This document shows positions 17,439 through 26,610 of a stretch of 64,000 bases of DNA, piece after piece. The first letter of the stretch is position 1. Each line of letters starts with the position of its first letter. A program made the translations under genes and the position numbers. The notes beneath the pieces were generated by a model. It was not told the origin of the DNA, searched no databases, and worked only from the letters and a program-made list of their open reading frames with translations. Source of the DNA: Planctomycetota bacterium (lineage in GTDB: Bacteria; Planctomycetota; MHYJ01; WSZJ01; JACPWG01); contig JACPWG010000054.1 in NCBI GenBank assembly GCA_016197205.1, forward strand, positions 1 through 64,000, given 5' to 3'.

Positions 17439-18725
17439 GTGCGTCCTATTCGATGCTTGCGGGTCGGCGTGCTTTTCGCGGCGCTCGCGGCCGCCGGCTG
17501 CGGCACGACGGAGGAGCCGAAAAAGCCGACGAAGTCCGTCCGGACCGCGCGCGACCTGGAGCGCCAGGTGCAGATGCGGGACGAGGCCTTGATGCTCTTC
17601 GGCCGCAACGATCCCGCGGCGTGGAAGGAGGCCACGGCCGAGCTTCGGCTGCTCGGGGAGCCTCTCATCTCTCCGGAGACGATGGCCCTTGCGGAACAAG
17701 TGCTGGGGCCGGACGCGAGCGCGGCCGAGGCGGCTCGGATGGAGCTGTATCGCCGCGGGCAGGTGCCCCGGATTCTGCACGGGCTGGAGAGCGACCAGTA
17801 CGAGGACTGGCGTTCGGCGAAGTACGCGATGTTGAAGTTGGGGGAGCCGGGGAAGGAGGCGTTGGTGCTCGCGTGCATCCTTCAGTTCCAGTCCGAGCGC
17901 GCCTCCCACTACGAGATGGCCCGGCGCATGCTGGTGGAATTGGGCGGCGTGAGCCTGAAGTTCGTGGCCGAAGCGTTCGACATGACGCTTCGGCAGCCGG
18001 CGGGGGGCGCGTCGTGGAGCGACGACGGGGGGGACGAGCGTTTGCCGCCGACCTACGCGATCCTGCGGGAGCAGTGCGCGCGGACGCTGGCGCAACTGGG
18101 GCGGGAGGGGCAGGAGGCGCTTCGAAAATTGGCGGCGAGCCCGGACGAGCGCGTGCGGGTGGCCGTGGCGAAGGGGGCTGCTTCGGGGGACCGGGCGCAG
18201 GCGTTCACGCTGCTCGTGGACTATTTGCAGCGGGATGCGAGCTGGCGGGTCCGGGCGGAGGCGGCCGTGGGACTCGGGCTGCTGAAGGACCGGCGCGCCG
18301 TGGGCCCGCTGCTGCAAGCGCTGCGGGACAGCGATCCGTTTGTGCGGCGCAAGGCGGCGGCGTCCCTGTCGATCTTCGAGGACGAGCGGGTGGTGGACGC
18401 GCTGGTGGATGCGCTCGCCGATGCGCCCGTGCCGACCTTCCCGAAACCGGGGCCGGGGGAGAGCGGGCGCGGGTACGGCACCCTGCCCGGGCCCGACCAG
18501 GCCGCGATGGAGCACCGGATCGAGCTGGTCGAGTGTCTCGAACGGCTCGGGAACCGACGCGCGATCGCGCCGATCTTTCAGGCGCTCGCGGCCCATCCTC
18601 CGGCGCTGATCACGCCCCTCTACAAAGCCTACGACCACGCGCTGCGGACCCTGACCGGGGTCGGCGGGATCCAGGTGCGGTCGGCCAAGGAGTGGCGACA
18701 GCAGCTCGGCTACCACGACCGGTGA
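17439..18725 (+). CDS. HEAT-repeat lipoprotein
   Basis: A 428-residue putative lipoprotein starting at GTG 17439, 13 bases after ileS, with ribosome site GAGGGG. The signal peptide ends LAAAGC, a lipobox. From about residue 200 onwards the sequence is HEAT/PBS-lyase-type repeats (REGQEALRKLAASPDERV, VRAEAAVGLGLLKDRRAV, RRKAAASLSIFEDERVVDAL). The last 60 residues (LTGVGGIQVRSAKEWRQQ) resemble the ends of other planctomycete HEAT proteins. Such repeats usually bind proteins; no enzymatic motif is visible. Confidence 0.85.
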   Translation: MRPIRCLRVGVLFAALAAAGCGTTEEPKKPTKSVRTARDLERQVQMRDEALMLFGRNDPAAWKEATAELRLLGEPLISPETMALAEQVLGPDASAAEAARMELYRRGQVPRILHGLESDQYEDWRSAKYAMLKLGEPGKEALVLACILQFQSERASHYEMARRMLVELGGVSLKFVAEAFDMTLRQPAGGASWSDDGGDERLPPTYAILREQCARTLAQLGREGQEALRKLAASPDERVRVAVAKGAASGDRAQAFTLLVDYLQRDASWRVRAEAAVGLGLLKDRRAVGPLLQALRDSDPFVRRKAAASLSIFEDERVVDALVDALADAPVPTFPKPGPGESGRGYGTLPGPDQAAMEHRIELVECLERLGNRRAIAPIFQALAAHPPALITPLYKAYDHALRTLTGVGGIQVRSAKEWRQQLGYHDR

Positions 18726-18731
18726 GCGACG

Positions 18732-19256
18732 GTGTCTACCGAATACACGTTTGACAAGGGAAAGAAGGCCTGCTCGAAGTGCGCCCGCGACTTCGCCTCC
18801 GGCGAGGAGTTCGTCTCGACGCTGCACGCGGCGGGTGAGGCCTTCGAGCGGCGGAATTGGTGTCGGTCGTGCTGGACGACGCCGGCCGCGGACGTCTTTT
18901 CTTTTTGGAAGGCGCGGATGCCCGAGCGGGCGACGCGTCGACCGGACAACCGCACGCTCCTCTTGCAGGTGTTCGAGAACCGTCTCCGGCAGGAGCCGCG
19001 CGAGCCCGCCGAGGCGAAGCTGACGTACCTCCTGGCGTTGATCCTGGTGCAGAAACGCCAATTTCGGCTGCGCGACTCGGTGCGTCGGGACGGCGTGGAG
19101 TACCTCGATCTGCTGAAGGTCGCGGACGACCGCACGCTCCTGGTCCCCGTGGCGCCGATCGCGGACGAGGAGATCGACGGGCTGAAGACGGAGCTGGAGA
19201 AGCTGCTGGAGACGGGACCGCCGGCCGCGCCGGAGGAGGGCGCGCCGGGGGGGTAA
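18732..19256 (+). CDS. Conserved CxxC/CxxC protein of unknown function
   Basis: A 174-residue protein that starts at GTG 18732, six bases after the HEAT lipoprotein, so probably co-transcribed with it and ileS. The N-terminal half has two cysteine pairs (CSKCARDF and WCRSCWTT), likely one zinc-binding site, followed by FSFWKARMPE. A helical region (LTYLLALILVQKRQFRLRD) and an acidic tail follow. I recall similar zinc-ribbon proteins from planctomycete genomes, but no function is known to me. Not secreted. Confidence 0.75.
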   Translation: MSTEYTFDKGKKACSKCARDFASGEEFVSTLHAAGEAFERRNWCRSCWTTPAADVFSFWKARMPERATRRPDNRTLLLQVFENRLRQEPREPAEAKLTYLLALILVQKRQFRLRDSVRRDGVEYLDLLKVADDRTLLVPVAPIADEEIDGLKTELEKLLETGPPAAPEEGAPGG

Positions 19257-19555
19257 GCGCCCGCGCAAGAATTACTTTACATTTCCGTGGATCGACCGAT
19301 GCCTGGGGGCGCGGGCCTCCGGCCCGCGCAGCGCGGCCCAGAGGGCCGCGCCCCCAGGAGCCTCGAGGTCCGAGTCTGCGCAGTTATTTTTGCGCAGCAA
19401 GTCGTTTTCTCGCGGGCTCCAAGCGGGAACGCCGGTGCGCAGCGTGCCGGGGGCATGGGTGGTTCGAGGCCCTCAGCCCTCCCCTCTCCCGCTCCGCGGG
19501 AGAGGGGTACCACGCGGGAGGGGAGTCGAGTTCGGCTCGCGCTTCGAGGATAGGC
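19257..19555. repeat. Hairpin-rich intergenic segment
   Basis: It contains a strong palindrome around 19300-19359 (GCCTGGGGGCGCGGGCCTCC and its reverse-like partner), sharing the middle of family B elements, and a CTCTCCCGCTCCGCGGGAGAG hairpin near 19482-19505. No gene is seen. Confidence 0.55.
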
Positions 19556-21253
19556 ATGAGCAAGGCGGCCAAGGACCTGGCGATCGCGCGCTCGGTGTCG
19601 CTGCGGCCCATCGCGGAGGTGGCCGCGGAGCTGGGGCTGGTGGAGGACGACCTCGAGGCCTACGGGCGCTACAAGGCGAAGGTCCGCCTGGAGAGCCTTC
19701 GTCGCCTGGGAGACCGACCCCGCGGGAAATACGTCGTGGTCACGGCGATCAACCCGACGCCGCTCGGCGAGGGGAAGACGGTCACGACCATCGGCCTCGG
19801 GATGGCGCTGCGCCGCATCGGCAAGCGCGCCACGGTGTGCCTCCGGCAGCCGTCCCTCGCCCCGGTGTTCGGGATCAAGGGGGGCGCGGCCGGCGGCGGA
19901 CGCTCGCAGGTGGTCCCGATGGAGGATTACAATCTCCACTTCACCGGCGACGTCCACGCGGTCGGCGCGGCGCACAACCTCCTCGCGGCGTTCATCGACA
20001 ACCATTTCCACCACGGCAACGCGCTCGGGCTCGACCTGCACTCCATCACCTGGCCGCGCGTCGTGGACCTCTCGGACCGCGCGCTCCGGTCGATCGTCGT
20101 CGGGCTCCGCGGAGAGGGGCAGCCGCGCGAGAGCCGCTTCGACGTGACGGTCGCCTCCGAGGTGATGGCCATCCTCGCGCTCGCGACCGACATCCCCGAC
20201 CTCAAACGCAGGCTCGCGCGGATCGTGGTCGGGCTCACGGTCGGCGGCGTCCAGGTCACCGCGAAGGACCTCGGCTGCGCCGGGGCGATGGCCCTCCTCC
20301 TGCGCGACGCGATCCATCCGAACCTCATCCAGACGCTCGAAGGCGGGCCGTGCTTCGTCCACGCCGGCCCCTTCGCGAACATCGCCCACGGCAACAGCTC
20401 GATCCTGGCGGACCGCATCGCGCTCGCCGGCTCCGAGTACGTGGTGACGGAGAGCGGCTTCGGCGCGGACATGGGCTTCGAGAAATTCTGCGACATCAAG
20501 TGCCGTGTGAGCGGACTCGCCCCGGACGCGGCGGTCGTGGTCGCCTCCGTGCGCGCGCTCAAGATGCACTCCGGGCGGTTCAAGATCGTGCCCGGGCGGC
20601 CGCTCGATCCGCGCCTTGTCTCCGAGGACCTGGCTGCGCTGGAAGCGGGGCTCCCGAATCTGGCCAAGCACCTCGAAAACCTGCGCCTGTTCGGCGTGCC
20701 GGGGGTCGTGGCGGTGAACCGTTTCCCGACCGACTCCGACCGGGAGCTCGCGCGCGTGTGCGCGGTGGCGCGCGAGTGCGGGGCGGAGGACGCGGTGGTG
20801 AGCGAGGTCTTCGAAAAAGGGGGCGAGGGCGGACGCGCGGTGGCCGAGGCGGTGGTGCGTGCGGCCGCGCTGCCCTGCCGGTTCCGGTTTCTCTACGACG
20901 TGGAGGCGCCGATCCCGGACAAGATCCGGACGATCGCCACGCGCGTCTACGGCGCGGACGGCATCGAGCTGACGCCGGAGGCGCGACGCCAGGTGAAGTT
21001 ATACGACCGGCTGGGGCTGGGGAAGCTGCCGGTGTGCATGGCGAAGACGCATCTGTCGCTTTCGCACGACCCGGCGCGGAAGGGGCGGCCGACGGGGTTC
21101 ACGGTGCCGATCCGGGAGGTGCGGCTGTCGGCGGGCGCGGGCTTCGTGACGCCGATCCTCGGGGAGATCGGCATGATGCCGGGGCTGCCGTCGAACCCGA
21201 ATGCGTTCGGCATGGACCTGGATGACGAGGGGCAGGCGGTCGGGCTGGCGTGA
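19556..21253 (+). CDS. fhs: Formate--tetrahydrofolate ligase
   Basis: A 565-residue enzyme that makes 10-formyl-THF from formate, THF and ATP, feeding purine and fMet synthesis or C1 assimilation. The nucleotide loop is PTPLGEGKTVTTIGLG; other family stretches are LRQPSLAPVFGIKGGAAGGG, NLHFTGDVHA, ADMGFEKFCDIKCR, VVAVNRFPTDSD and GFVTPILGEIGMMPGLP. The ATG at 19556 has GAGGATAGGC upstream and matches family length. It is monocistronic between two repeat-rich regions. No THF riboswitch was recognised in the leader. Confidence 0.98.
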   Translation: MSKAAKDLAIARSVSLRPIAEVAAELGLVEDDLEAYGRYKAKVRLESLRRLGDRPRGKYVVVTAINPTPLGEGKTVTTIGLGMALRRIGKRATVCLRQPSLAPVFGIKGGAAGGGRSQVVPMEDYNLHFTGDVHAVGAAHNLLAAFIDNHFHHGNALGLDLHSITWPRVVDLSDRALRSIVVGLRGEGQPRESRFDVTVASEVMAILALATDIPDLKRRLARIVVGLTVGGVQVTAKDLGCAGAMALLLRDAIHPNLIQTLEGGPCFVHAGPFANIAHGNSSILADRIALAGSEYVVTESGFGADMGFEKFCDIKCRVSGLAPDAAVVVASVRALKMHSGRFKIVPGRPLDPRLVSEDLAALEAGLPNLAKHLENLRLFGVPGVVAVNRFPTDSDRELARVCAVARECGAEDAVVSEVFEKGGEGGRAVAEAVVRAAALPCRFRFLYDVEAPIPDKIRTIATRVYGADGIELTPEARRQVKLYDRLGLGKLPVCMAKTHLSLSHDPARKGRPTGFTVPIREVRLSAGAGFVTPILGEIGMMPGLPSNPNAFGMDLDDEGQAVGLA

Positions 21254-21295
21254 GGCGGGTGCGGGCGAGGCGGGAGAGTGGCGGGGAGATGGAGA

Positions 21296-21515
21296 ACCAT
21301 GACCCGAACTGAGGCTAGACTCGACCGTGGGCGGCAAGTGGCGAGATCATGGCTCCGCGTCCCCGCTAGACGCGAGCGAGATTTGAAATTTGAAATTTGA
21401 CTTTTTGCAATTTGAAATTCGGGCCGGCCGCGTGGGGCGCATGTGGGACTGTTACACAGAGACGCGGAGACGCAGAGGCCGGGTGCCGAGTCCACCGTCC
21501 TCTACCGGTCGGAGA
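21296..21515. repeat. Direct repeat flanking TPR gene, copy 1
   Basis: About 220 bp shared with 22317-22540 in the same orientation, roughly 80% identical by eye. It includes the words CATGGCTCCGCGTCC, TTTGACTTTTTGCAATTTG and CAGAGACGCGGAGACGCAGA. Confidence 0.75.
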
Positions 21516-21542
21516 GTGTGGCCGGCCTTCGGCCGCGGCGCC

Positions 21543-21983
21543 CTACCGCGGCTTTTTGAGCCGTTGCATCAGCTTTCGAAAACGCGGGTCGCGGCGGACG
21601 TTCGCGAGGTCCGGGTCCTTCTCCATGAACCGAACGTCCTCGTAGCCGAACCGGATGGCCAGCTCCAGCTCGGTCAGCGCGTCCTCGAGCTGGCCCAGGT
21701 TGCTGAGGCTGCAGGCCAAGTTGTAGTGGCAGACGGGGTCCTCGGGCAGCAGGCCGACCAGCGACCGGTCGATCGTCAGCGCCTTCTTGTGGTCGCCGAC
21801 CTTCGTGTAGGCGTGCCCCACCATGGCCAGCGCCATCACGCTCTTCGAGTTCACTTGCAGCAGCGATTCCCCGATCGCGATCTCGAACCGGTGGTGGATC
21901 TCGTCCTGCTCCTTCTCGTCGATCTCGATCGTCGGCTTCGCCCATTTCGGGGGGCGCGCCGCCGCCTTGGACAGCTCGGCCAT
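21543..21983 (-). CDS. TPR-repeat protein
   Basis: A 146-residue soluble protein with two or three tetratricopeptide repeats (ALAMVGHAYTKVGDHKKALT, CHYNLACSLSNLGQLEDALT) and a final segment VRFMEKDPDLANVRRDPRFR typical of TPR proteins. It probably acts as an adaptor; nothing suggests a catalytic activity. A GAGGTGG ribosome site precedes the ATG. The gene is framed by two copies of a 220-bp direct repeat, suggesting that it sits in a duplicated or mobile segment. Confidence 0.8.
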   Translation of the reverse strand: MAELSKAAARPPKWAKPTIEIDEKEQDEIHHRFEIAIGESLLQVNSKSVMALAMVGHAYTKVGDHKKALTIDRSLVGLLPEDPVCHYNLACSLSNLGQLEDALTELELAIRFGYEDVRFMEKDPDLANVRRDPRFRKLMQRLKKPR

Positions 21984-22316
21984 CGTCTTCCACCTCGCAG
22001 CGAATCCTGGGACGAACGCCCTCGCGGCCGTCGGGCCGGTCGTGGGTCCGTCGAACGCCTTCGGTTGCGCGCGTCAATATAGCGACGAGGGAGGCGGCTG
22101 TCAAGATGGTGAAAGCGCAATCCGGACGACCTAGGGTGAATACCCTAGGCATGGCGACCGCGGGGCCCACGCGGCACGTACCCGAGGCAGCGGGGCCGCA
22201 ACCCAAGGCCCGACCCTCCTTCGCTCCGGCCTCCGCGGGAGCTTCGGCGGGTAGTCTCTCCTCCTGCCGAAGGCCGGTCCGCGACGGAAAGGAATTCGGC
22301 GAGGAGAGACGAAAGT
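21984..22316. other. Non-coding stretch upstream of TPR gene
   Basis: No gene is seen. One clear palindrome CCTAGGGTGAATACCCTAGG sits at about 22130-22149, possibly an operator or small hairpin. Confidence 0.4.
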
Positions 22317-22540
22317 AGCAACAACCCGAACTGAGGCCAAGCTCGACCGACGGCGGCAAATGGCTGGATCATGGCTCCGCGTCCCAGCTAGACGCGGGCG
22401 AAATTTGAGATTTGAGATTTGACTTTTTGCAATTTGAAATCCGACCCGGTTGCGTGGGACGAATGCGAGACTTTACCACAGAGACGCGGAGACGCAGAGG
22501 CCGTGCGCTGAGTCCACGGTCCTCTACCGGCGATGATCTC
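22317..22540. repeat. Direct repeat flanking TPR gene, copy 2
   Basis: Second copy of the 21296-21515 repeat, including the same AT-rich word and the GAGACGCGGAGACGCAGAGG phrase. Confidence 0.75.
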
Positions 22541-22582
22541 TGGCAACGCACGGAGAGATCGGTTTTTGCTTCACTTCGGCTT

Positions 22583-22628
22583 GTTGTAAAATAGAACGGG
22601 GGAGCGACGCGCGTGGCGTCGCTCCCCC
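22583..22628 (-). terminator. Probable terminator of hup
   Basis: Hairpin GGGGGAGCGACGC with its perfect complement (22598-22628), followed on the minus strand by TTCTATTTTA. It lies about 90 bases after the hup stop codon. Confidence 0.6.
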
Positions 22629-22720
22629 GGGGGTCGTGGCCGACGGATGTCACCTCCCAGGCGTCCTCAGGAGGCCGGAGGCCTCGCGAGCGCGCGTGGC
22701 GGAGGCGGCAACAGGCGGGC

Positions 22721-22990
22721 CTACAGGCTCGTCTTCCAGTCCTTGCCGACCTTGAAGGCGACGGTCTTGGTGGCCTTGATCTGGATCTCCTCGCCCGTCT
22801 TCGGATTCCGGCCCTTGCGCGCCTTCCGCGTCTTGATCGAGAACGTGCCGAAGCCGACGAGCTGGACCTTCTTGTCCTTCTTCAGCCCCTTCTGGATCCC
22901 CTCGAGCGTGGAATTCACCCAGCGCTCGGCCTGGGACTTCGGGGACTTGCTCTCGTTGGCGACCATCTCGATCAATTCACCCTTGTTCAT
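22721..22990 (-). CDS. hup: HU-family DNA-binding protein
   Basis: An 89-residue histone-like HU/IHF protein that bends and compacts DNA as a dimer. It has the usual start MNKGELIEMVA, the VGFGTFSIKTRKARKGRNPK DNA-binding arm, and the ending VAFKVGKDWK. The ATG at 22990 has a strong AGGAGG site and follows a near-perfect promoter, consistent with high expression. Confidence 0.97.
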   Translation of the reverse strand: MNKGELIEMVANESKSPKSQAERWVNSTLEGIQKGLKKDKKVQLVGFGTFSIKTRKARKGRNPKTGEEIQIKATKTVAFKVGKDWKTSL

Positions 22991-23042
22991 TCGTCCTCCT
23001 TTTCCTCGAGAATCCATTGAACCCGACCACGAATGGGGCGGG

Positions 23043-23070
23043 ATTATACCCAAGAAGCTAGACGTGTCAA
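23043..23070 (-). promoter_or_regulatory. Promoter of hup
   Basis: On the minus strand, TTGACA (23065-23070) and TATAAT (23043-23048) with a 16-bp spacer; both boxes are perfect. Confidence 0.75.
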
Positions 23071-23130
23071 GGGGAATTCCGAAAATCTTATCGGGCCCCT
23101 TCCCTCGGCGCATCTAAGGTGTTTACCTGA

Positions 23131-24549
23131 TCAGTCCCAGCGGAGGATCTCGAAGCGCACGACCCGCCGCGTCTCCCCCGTCAGCTTCACTCGCTCCGCG
23201 ATCGCATGGCCCAGCACCCAGACCGGACCCTCGTCGTCCGCGACCAGGAGGCAGTTCGCACGCTCGGACCGCGGCACTTTCCGGTTGATCAAATACTTCT
23301 TCACGTTTTTGTGCCCCGGCGCACCCAGCGGCTGGAACCGGTCCCCGCTCCGCCGCGGGCGGACGACGAGCCGGCCGCGCACCCGGTCCGCGTCCACGTA
23401 CTCCTCGTGCGGGCCCTTCAGCGGAAAGCTGCCCGCCAGGTTCGAGAGCCCGGCCTCGCGCACCTCCGCCGTCACCGACAGCCGCATCCCTTCGAGGTTC
23501 GCGCGGCCCGGCACCGCGAGCGGCACGGCCTCCTGCGCCGGCGACTCTTCGCGCGGCCCGCGCCGCAGCCGAAAACGACCGTGCTCCCACTCGATGCGCA
23601 CCTGCGCGGGCAGGTCCAGCCGGAACGGACCCGGCTGGGCCGACGCCTTCTCCAGCCGGTCGTAGTGGCCCGCGGCGATCCCGCCCAGGTTCCCCTTCAG
23701 CCGGCGAATCCCCTCCATCCAGACCGCGATCCGAAAGGCCTCAGGGACCTGCCGCAGCCGCGCCTCCTCCGCCACGAGGTCGCCGGAGGGATCGGCGGCC
23801 GCCCCGTCCCAGAACTCTCTCGCGCGTGCCTCCGCCGCGTCCCACGCCAGGCACGCCGTGTCCGCGATCCGCGCCAGCCCCGGCGCGGGATCCCGGCCGA
23901 AGATCCGCTTCAGCCCGGGCAGCGCCTCCGCCCGCACGCGGTTCCTCATGAAGCGCGGGTCCTCGTTCGACGCGTCCTCCCGATGCTCCAACCCTTGCCG
24001 CGCCAGCCAGTCCGCCAACTCCTCGCGCCGCGCGCCGAGCAGGGGCCGGACCAGGAGGACCGGCGAACCCCCGAGGACCGGCCGCGAAGGCAGGATGCCG
24101 CGCAGCCCGCGCAGGCCCGCGCCGCGGAAGATCCGCAGGAGGACCGTCTCCGCCTGGTCGTCCATCGTGTGCGCCACCGCGACCTTCGTCGCGCCCACCT
24201 CCTCCGCGAACCTGGCGAGAAACTGATACCTCGCCTGTCGGCCGGCCGACTCGAGCCCCTCGCCGAGCTCCGCGGCAAGGGCCGCCACGTCCGCGCGTTC
24301 CACGCGGCACGGGACACCCAGTTTCTTCGCGAGGTCTTCCACGAAAGCCGCGTCCGCGCGGCCTTCCTCCCCGCGCAGCCCGTGCTCCAGATGGCCCACG
24401 TGGAGCTGCCAGCCCTGCGCAGAGGCAGCCGCGGAGAGCAGCCCCAGCAGGGCCACGGAATCCGAGCCCCCGGAAACGCCGGCGACGATCCGGTCCCCCG
24501 GGGACAGGAGGTGGCGCTCGAGGAGGCGGGCGACGAGCGAAGTCGTCAT
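23131..24549 (-). CDS. tilS: tRNA(Ile)-lysidine synthase
   Basis: A 472-residue N-type ATP pyrophosphatase that converts C34 of tRNA-Ile(CAU) to lysidine, so that the tRNA reads AUA and is charged by IleRS. The PP-loop SGGSDS is at residues 26-31, followed by HVGHLEHGLRG and VAVAHTMDDQAETVLLRI, and the C-terminal region reads RSGDRFQPLGAPGHKNVKKY. The start at 24549 matches family length; upstream residues are low-complexity. It lies upstream of hup on the same strand but with its own spacing. ileS lies 7 kb away, so the functional link is not an operon. Confidence 0.97.
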   Translation of the reverse strand: MTTSLVARLLERHLLSPGDRIVAGVSGGSDSVALLGLLSAAASAQGWQLHVGHLEHGLRGEEGRADAAFVEDLAKKLGVPCRVERADVAALAAELGEGLESAGRQARYQFLARFAEEVGATKVAVAHTMDDQAETVLLRIFRGAGLRGLRGILPSRPVLGGSPVLLVRPLLGARREELADWLARQGLEHREDASNEDPRFMRNRVRAEALPGLKRIFGRDPAPGLARIADTACLAWDAAEARAREFWDGAAADPSGDLVAEEARLRQVPEAFRIAVWMEGIRRLKGNLGGIAAGHYDRLEKASAQPGPFRLDLPAQVRIEWEHGRFRLRRGPREESPAQEAVPLAVPGRANLEGMRLSVTAEVREAGLSNLAGSFPLKGPHEEYVDADRVRGRLVVRPRRSGDRFQPLGAPGHKNVKKYLINRKVPRSERANCLLVADDEGPVWVLGHAIAERVKLTGETRRVVRFEILRWD

Positions 24550-24861
24550 TGACAGGGACCTCGGAGGGATGGAATCATAGGGATGGAGGAGGGAGCGAGC
24601 GGGGGGCCGCGGGCACCGCGAGGGCGGCGACCGCGGCCACCGCGACGACAACTACGTTGAGGACGGCGAGGACGAAGACAACGACGGCGACGGCGACGAC
24701 GACGGTCGATAGTACTTGAGACAGGGACGAGGGACGGTGGAATCTCAGGCAGGGTTGACGAAACGCAGAGGCGCAGAGACGCAGAGGACGTTCCGTGGAT
24801 TGAACGTCAGGAGCGTCGCCGCGGTTCTGTAAAAAAAAGACCGTTAGGATAGACAGGCGCC
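24550..24861. other. Non-coding stretch with GAC-rich tandem region
   Basis: No convincing gene. From about 24625 to 24712 the sequence is a degenerate tandem of GACGGCGAC/GACGACAAC words. Near 24767 is a further GCAGAGGCGCAGAGACGCAG repeat phrase. Confidence 0.45.
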
Positions 24862-24990
24862 AGTGGCTTGTTGTCGAAGTCCAGACACGACGCCTGGGGG
24901 CGCGGGCCTCCGGCCCGCGCGAACGGCCACAGGGGCTGCGACCCGCTCTGCCGGAGTTTACGACCGTGTTCGAAGCTCGTCAACGGGCCA
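24862..24990. repeat. Miniature inverted-repeat element, family B, copy 1
   Basis: A 129-bp element with ends AGTGGCTTGTTGTCGAAGTC and CGTCAACGGGCCA. The centre is a GGGGGCGCGGGCCTCCGGCC palindrome. Other copies are at 33343-33473 (reversed) and 46994-47124. Confidence 0.75.
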
Positions 24991-25436
24991 TGCATCCTGG
25001 AATGGGACGACCCAGGACGCGCGGATCGAGACCCGATGATAGCATCTTCCCGCCCGAAGACAAGGGCACGTCAAGAACCAACTCCCGCGGTTCGGCAAGC
25101 AGGGAGTTCTTCAGGAAAAGGCTCAAGGCTCGCAGTCCGCGATTCCGTGCCCGGGCTGCGTTCGATGGAGGTCATGGAGAATTGAACTTTGAGCCTTGTC
25201 TGAGTCTTGAACCCCTACCGGTGAACTTCTTGAAAGCGTCTCCAGATTCGCAGGCGACGAAACCACAAAGACTCGAAGTCACGAAGACCACAAAGGCGCT
25301 TTTCGGCCGAGCCAAACTCGCCCCCCTCAGTGACGGTCCTTCGTGGTCTTGCATTGAGAATGCACTCGGGTCGCTCCCCTGCCCCTCCGACGAGGGAGGT
25401 ATCTCCTTACGGGCTCCAAGTAGGAGGTCCAACCCC
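24991..25436. repeat. Word-repeat cluster before HEAGH peptidase
   Basis: No gene is seen. Repeat phrases are TGAACTTTGAGCCTTGTCTG (about 25183), CCACAAAGACTCGAAGTCAC (about 25262) and its partner CTTCGTGGTCTTGCA (about 25340). These are palindromic word repeats, not coding. Confidence 0.5.
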
Positions 25437-26498
25437 TTGAGGTTTGCCGTGCTTTTCGCCGCCGCCCTGCTTGCGCCGCTCGCAGGCGCCGAGGAACCCC
25501 TCCGGCGCGGCCGGGACGTCATCTTTGTCCGGCCTACCACGACGATCGGATATGACCACCAGGTCGCGTTGGAGTTCGAAACGCTCGGCCCGGACCAGGA
25601 CGCGCAGGTCTCGGAGCGCATCCTTGGTTTCGCGCCGCTCGCTCGCGAGGTCCGTGACTACCGCTCCCACCGGCGCTCCCGCGGACTCGTGGCCCTCCCC
25701 CTCTACGTGGCGCTCGCCCGCGGCTTCGTGGGCACGACCTACTGCGTGCGCCAAGGCTTCCTCCTGCACACGCCGCTGCCGTCGGGCGAGAGCGATACCC
25801 AGTTCCGCATCGCGCCCGTCGTGACCCTTTCGGGCTCCTCGCTCAAGGCCATCGAGGCGGGGAAGGGGGAGGAGGGGCTGGGGGTGCTCTGCCACGAAGC
25901 GGGACACGCGCTCATGTCGGTCGCCTACCCGCTGCCCTTGTACCCGGGGAGCGCGCCCGAGGGACTGCGCGACCTCCTGACGTCCGAAGGGCACTGGTAC
26001 GGCAAGGTCACGGACCCGCTCTTCGCGTACTCGGAGGGTTGGGCGGAGTTCTGCGAGTTTTTCTACACGAACCGCGCCCTGCCCCCGACGCTGCTGCAGA
26101 CGCGAGAGGGGCAGGGGCCCCAGGCGAAGACTCGTCCGCTGACCGCCGAGGAGATCCGGAAGTGCGAAGGGGCGCAGGCCTATCTGCTCCTCGCGGTCGC
26201 GCGCGCGGTGGAGGACGAGGACATCGTGCGCCGATGGCTCTCCACGATGGCCCGCTCCCGACCGCGGACGATGATGGAGCTGCTCGCGCGCTACGTCGAA
26301 GCCCACCCTGAGCGAGGGGAGGCGGTCGAGAAGGCGGTCGCGGAGGCCAGCGGTGGCCGCTTCCACGTGGACAAGGACTACGGGGCCGGCGACCTCTTCC
26401 GGGATCAGGCGGATTCCTGGCGGCGGCTAGGCGAGGCGCTCGCCGACAGGCTCCGGGCGCTCCGGAAGGCCGCGGAGGGCGGCGAAAAAAAGAAGTAG
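25437..26498 (+). CDS. Secreted protein with HEAGH zinc-peptidase motif
   Basis: A 353-residue exported protein. The start is a TTG at 25437: it has an ideal AGGAGGT site 9 bases upstream and gives a clean signal peptide, cut near AGA/EE at residue 18. The motif LCHEAGHALM (residues 153-157) has the HExxH form of gluzincin metallopeptidases, and YSEGWAEFCEFF about 45 residues later can supply the third, glutamate ligand. The family is not one I can name, so peptidase activity is inferred from the motif. A charged tail ends in EKKK, encoded with a 7-A run. Confidence 0.75.
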   Translation: MRFAVLFAAALLAPLAGAEEPLRRGRDVIFVRPTTTIGYDHQVALEFETLGPDQDAQVSERILGFAPLAREVRDYRSHRRSRGLVALPLYVALARGFVGTTYCVRQGFLLHTPLPSGESDTQFRIAPVVTLSGSSLKAIEAGKGEEGLGVLCHEAGHALMSVAYPLPLYPGSAPEGLRDLLTSEGHWYGKVTDPLFAYSEGWAEFCEFFYTNRALPPTLLQTREGQGPQAKTRPLTAEEIRKCEGAQAYLLLAVARAVEDEDIVRRWLSTMARSRPRTMMELLARYVEAHPERGEAVEKAVAEASGGRFHVDKDYGAGDLFRDQADSWRRLGEALADRLRALRKAAEGGEKKK

Positions 26499-26610
26499 GG
26501 GCGCCCCTTGTGGTCGCCCGCGAGGGGAAACGGCGTGAGGGACCGTTATCGTCCACCCGCCGCAGGCGCGGCCCTTCCGGCCCCCCGCGATGAGCTGCCC
26601 GCGCGACCCG

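Noticed and set aside
14026..17592. 1188-codon frame overlapping ileS
   Set aside because: Out-of-frame shadow; the ileS frame has HIGH, KMSKS-type and zinc motifs.
14489..17878. 1129-codon minus-strand frame across ileS
   Set aside because: Antisense shadow typical of GC-rich genes.
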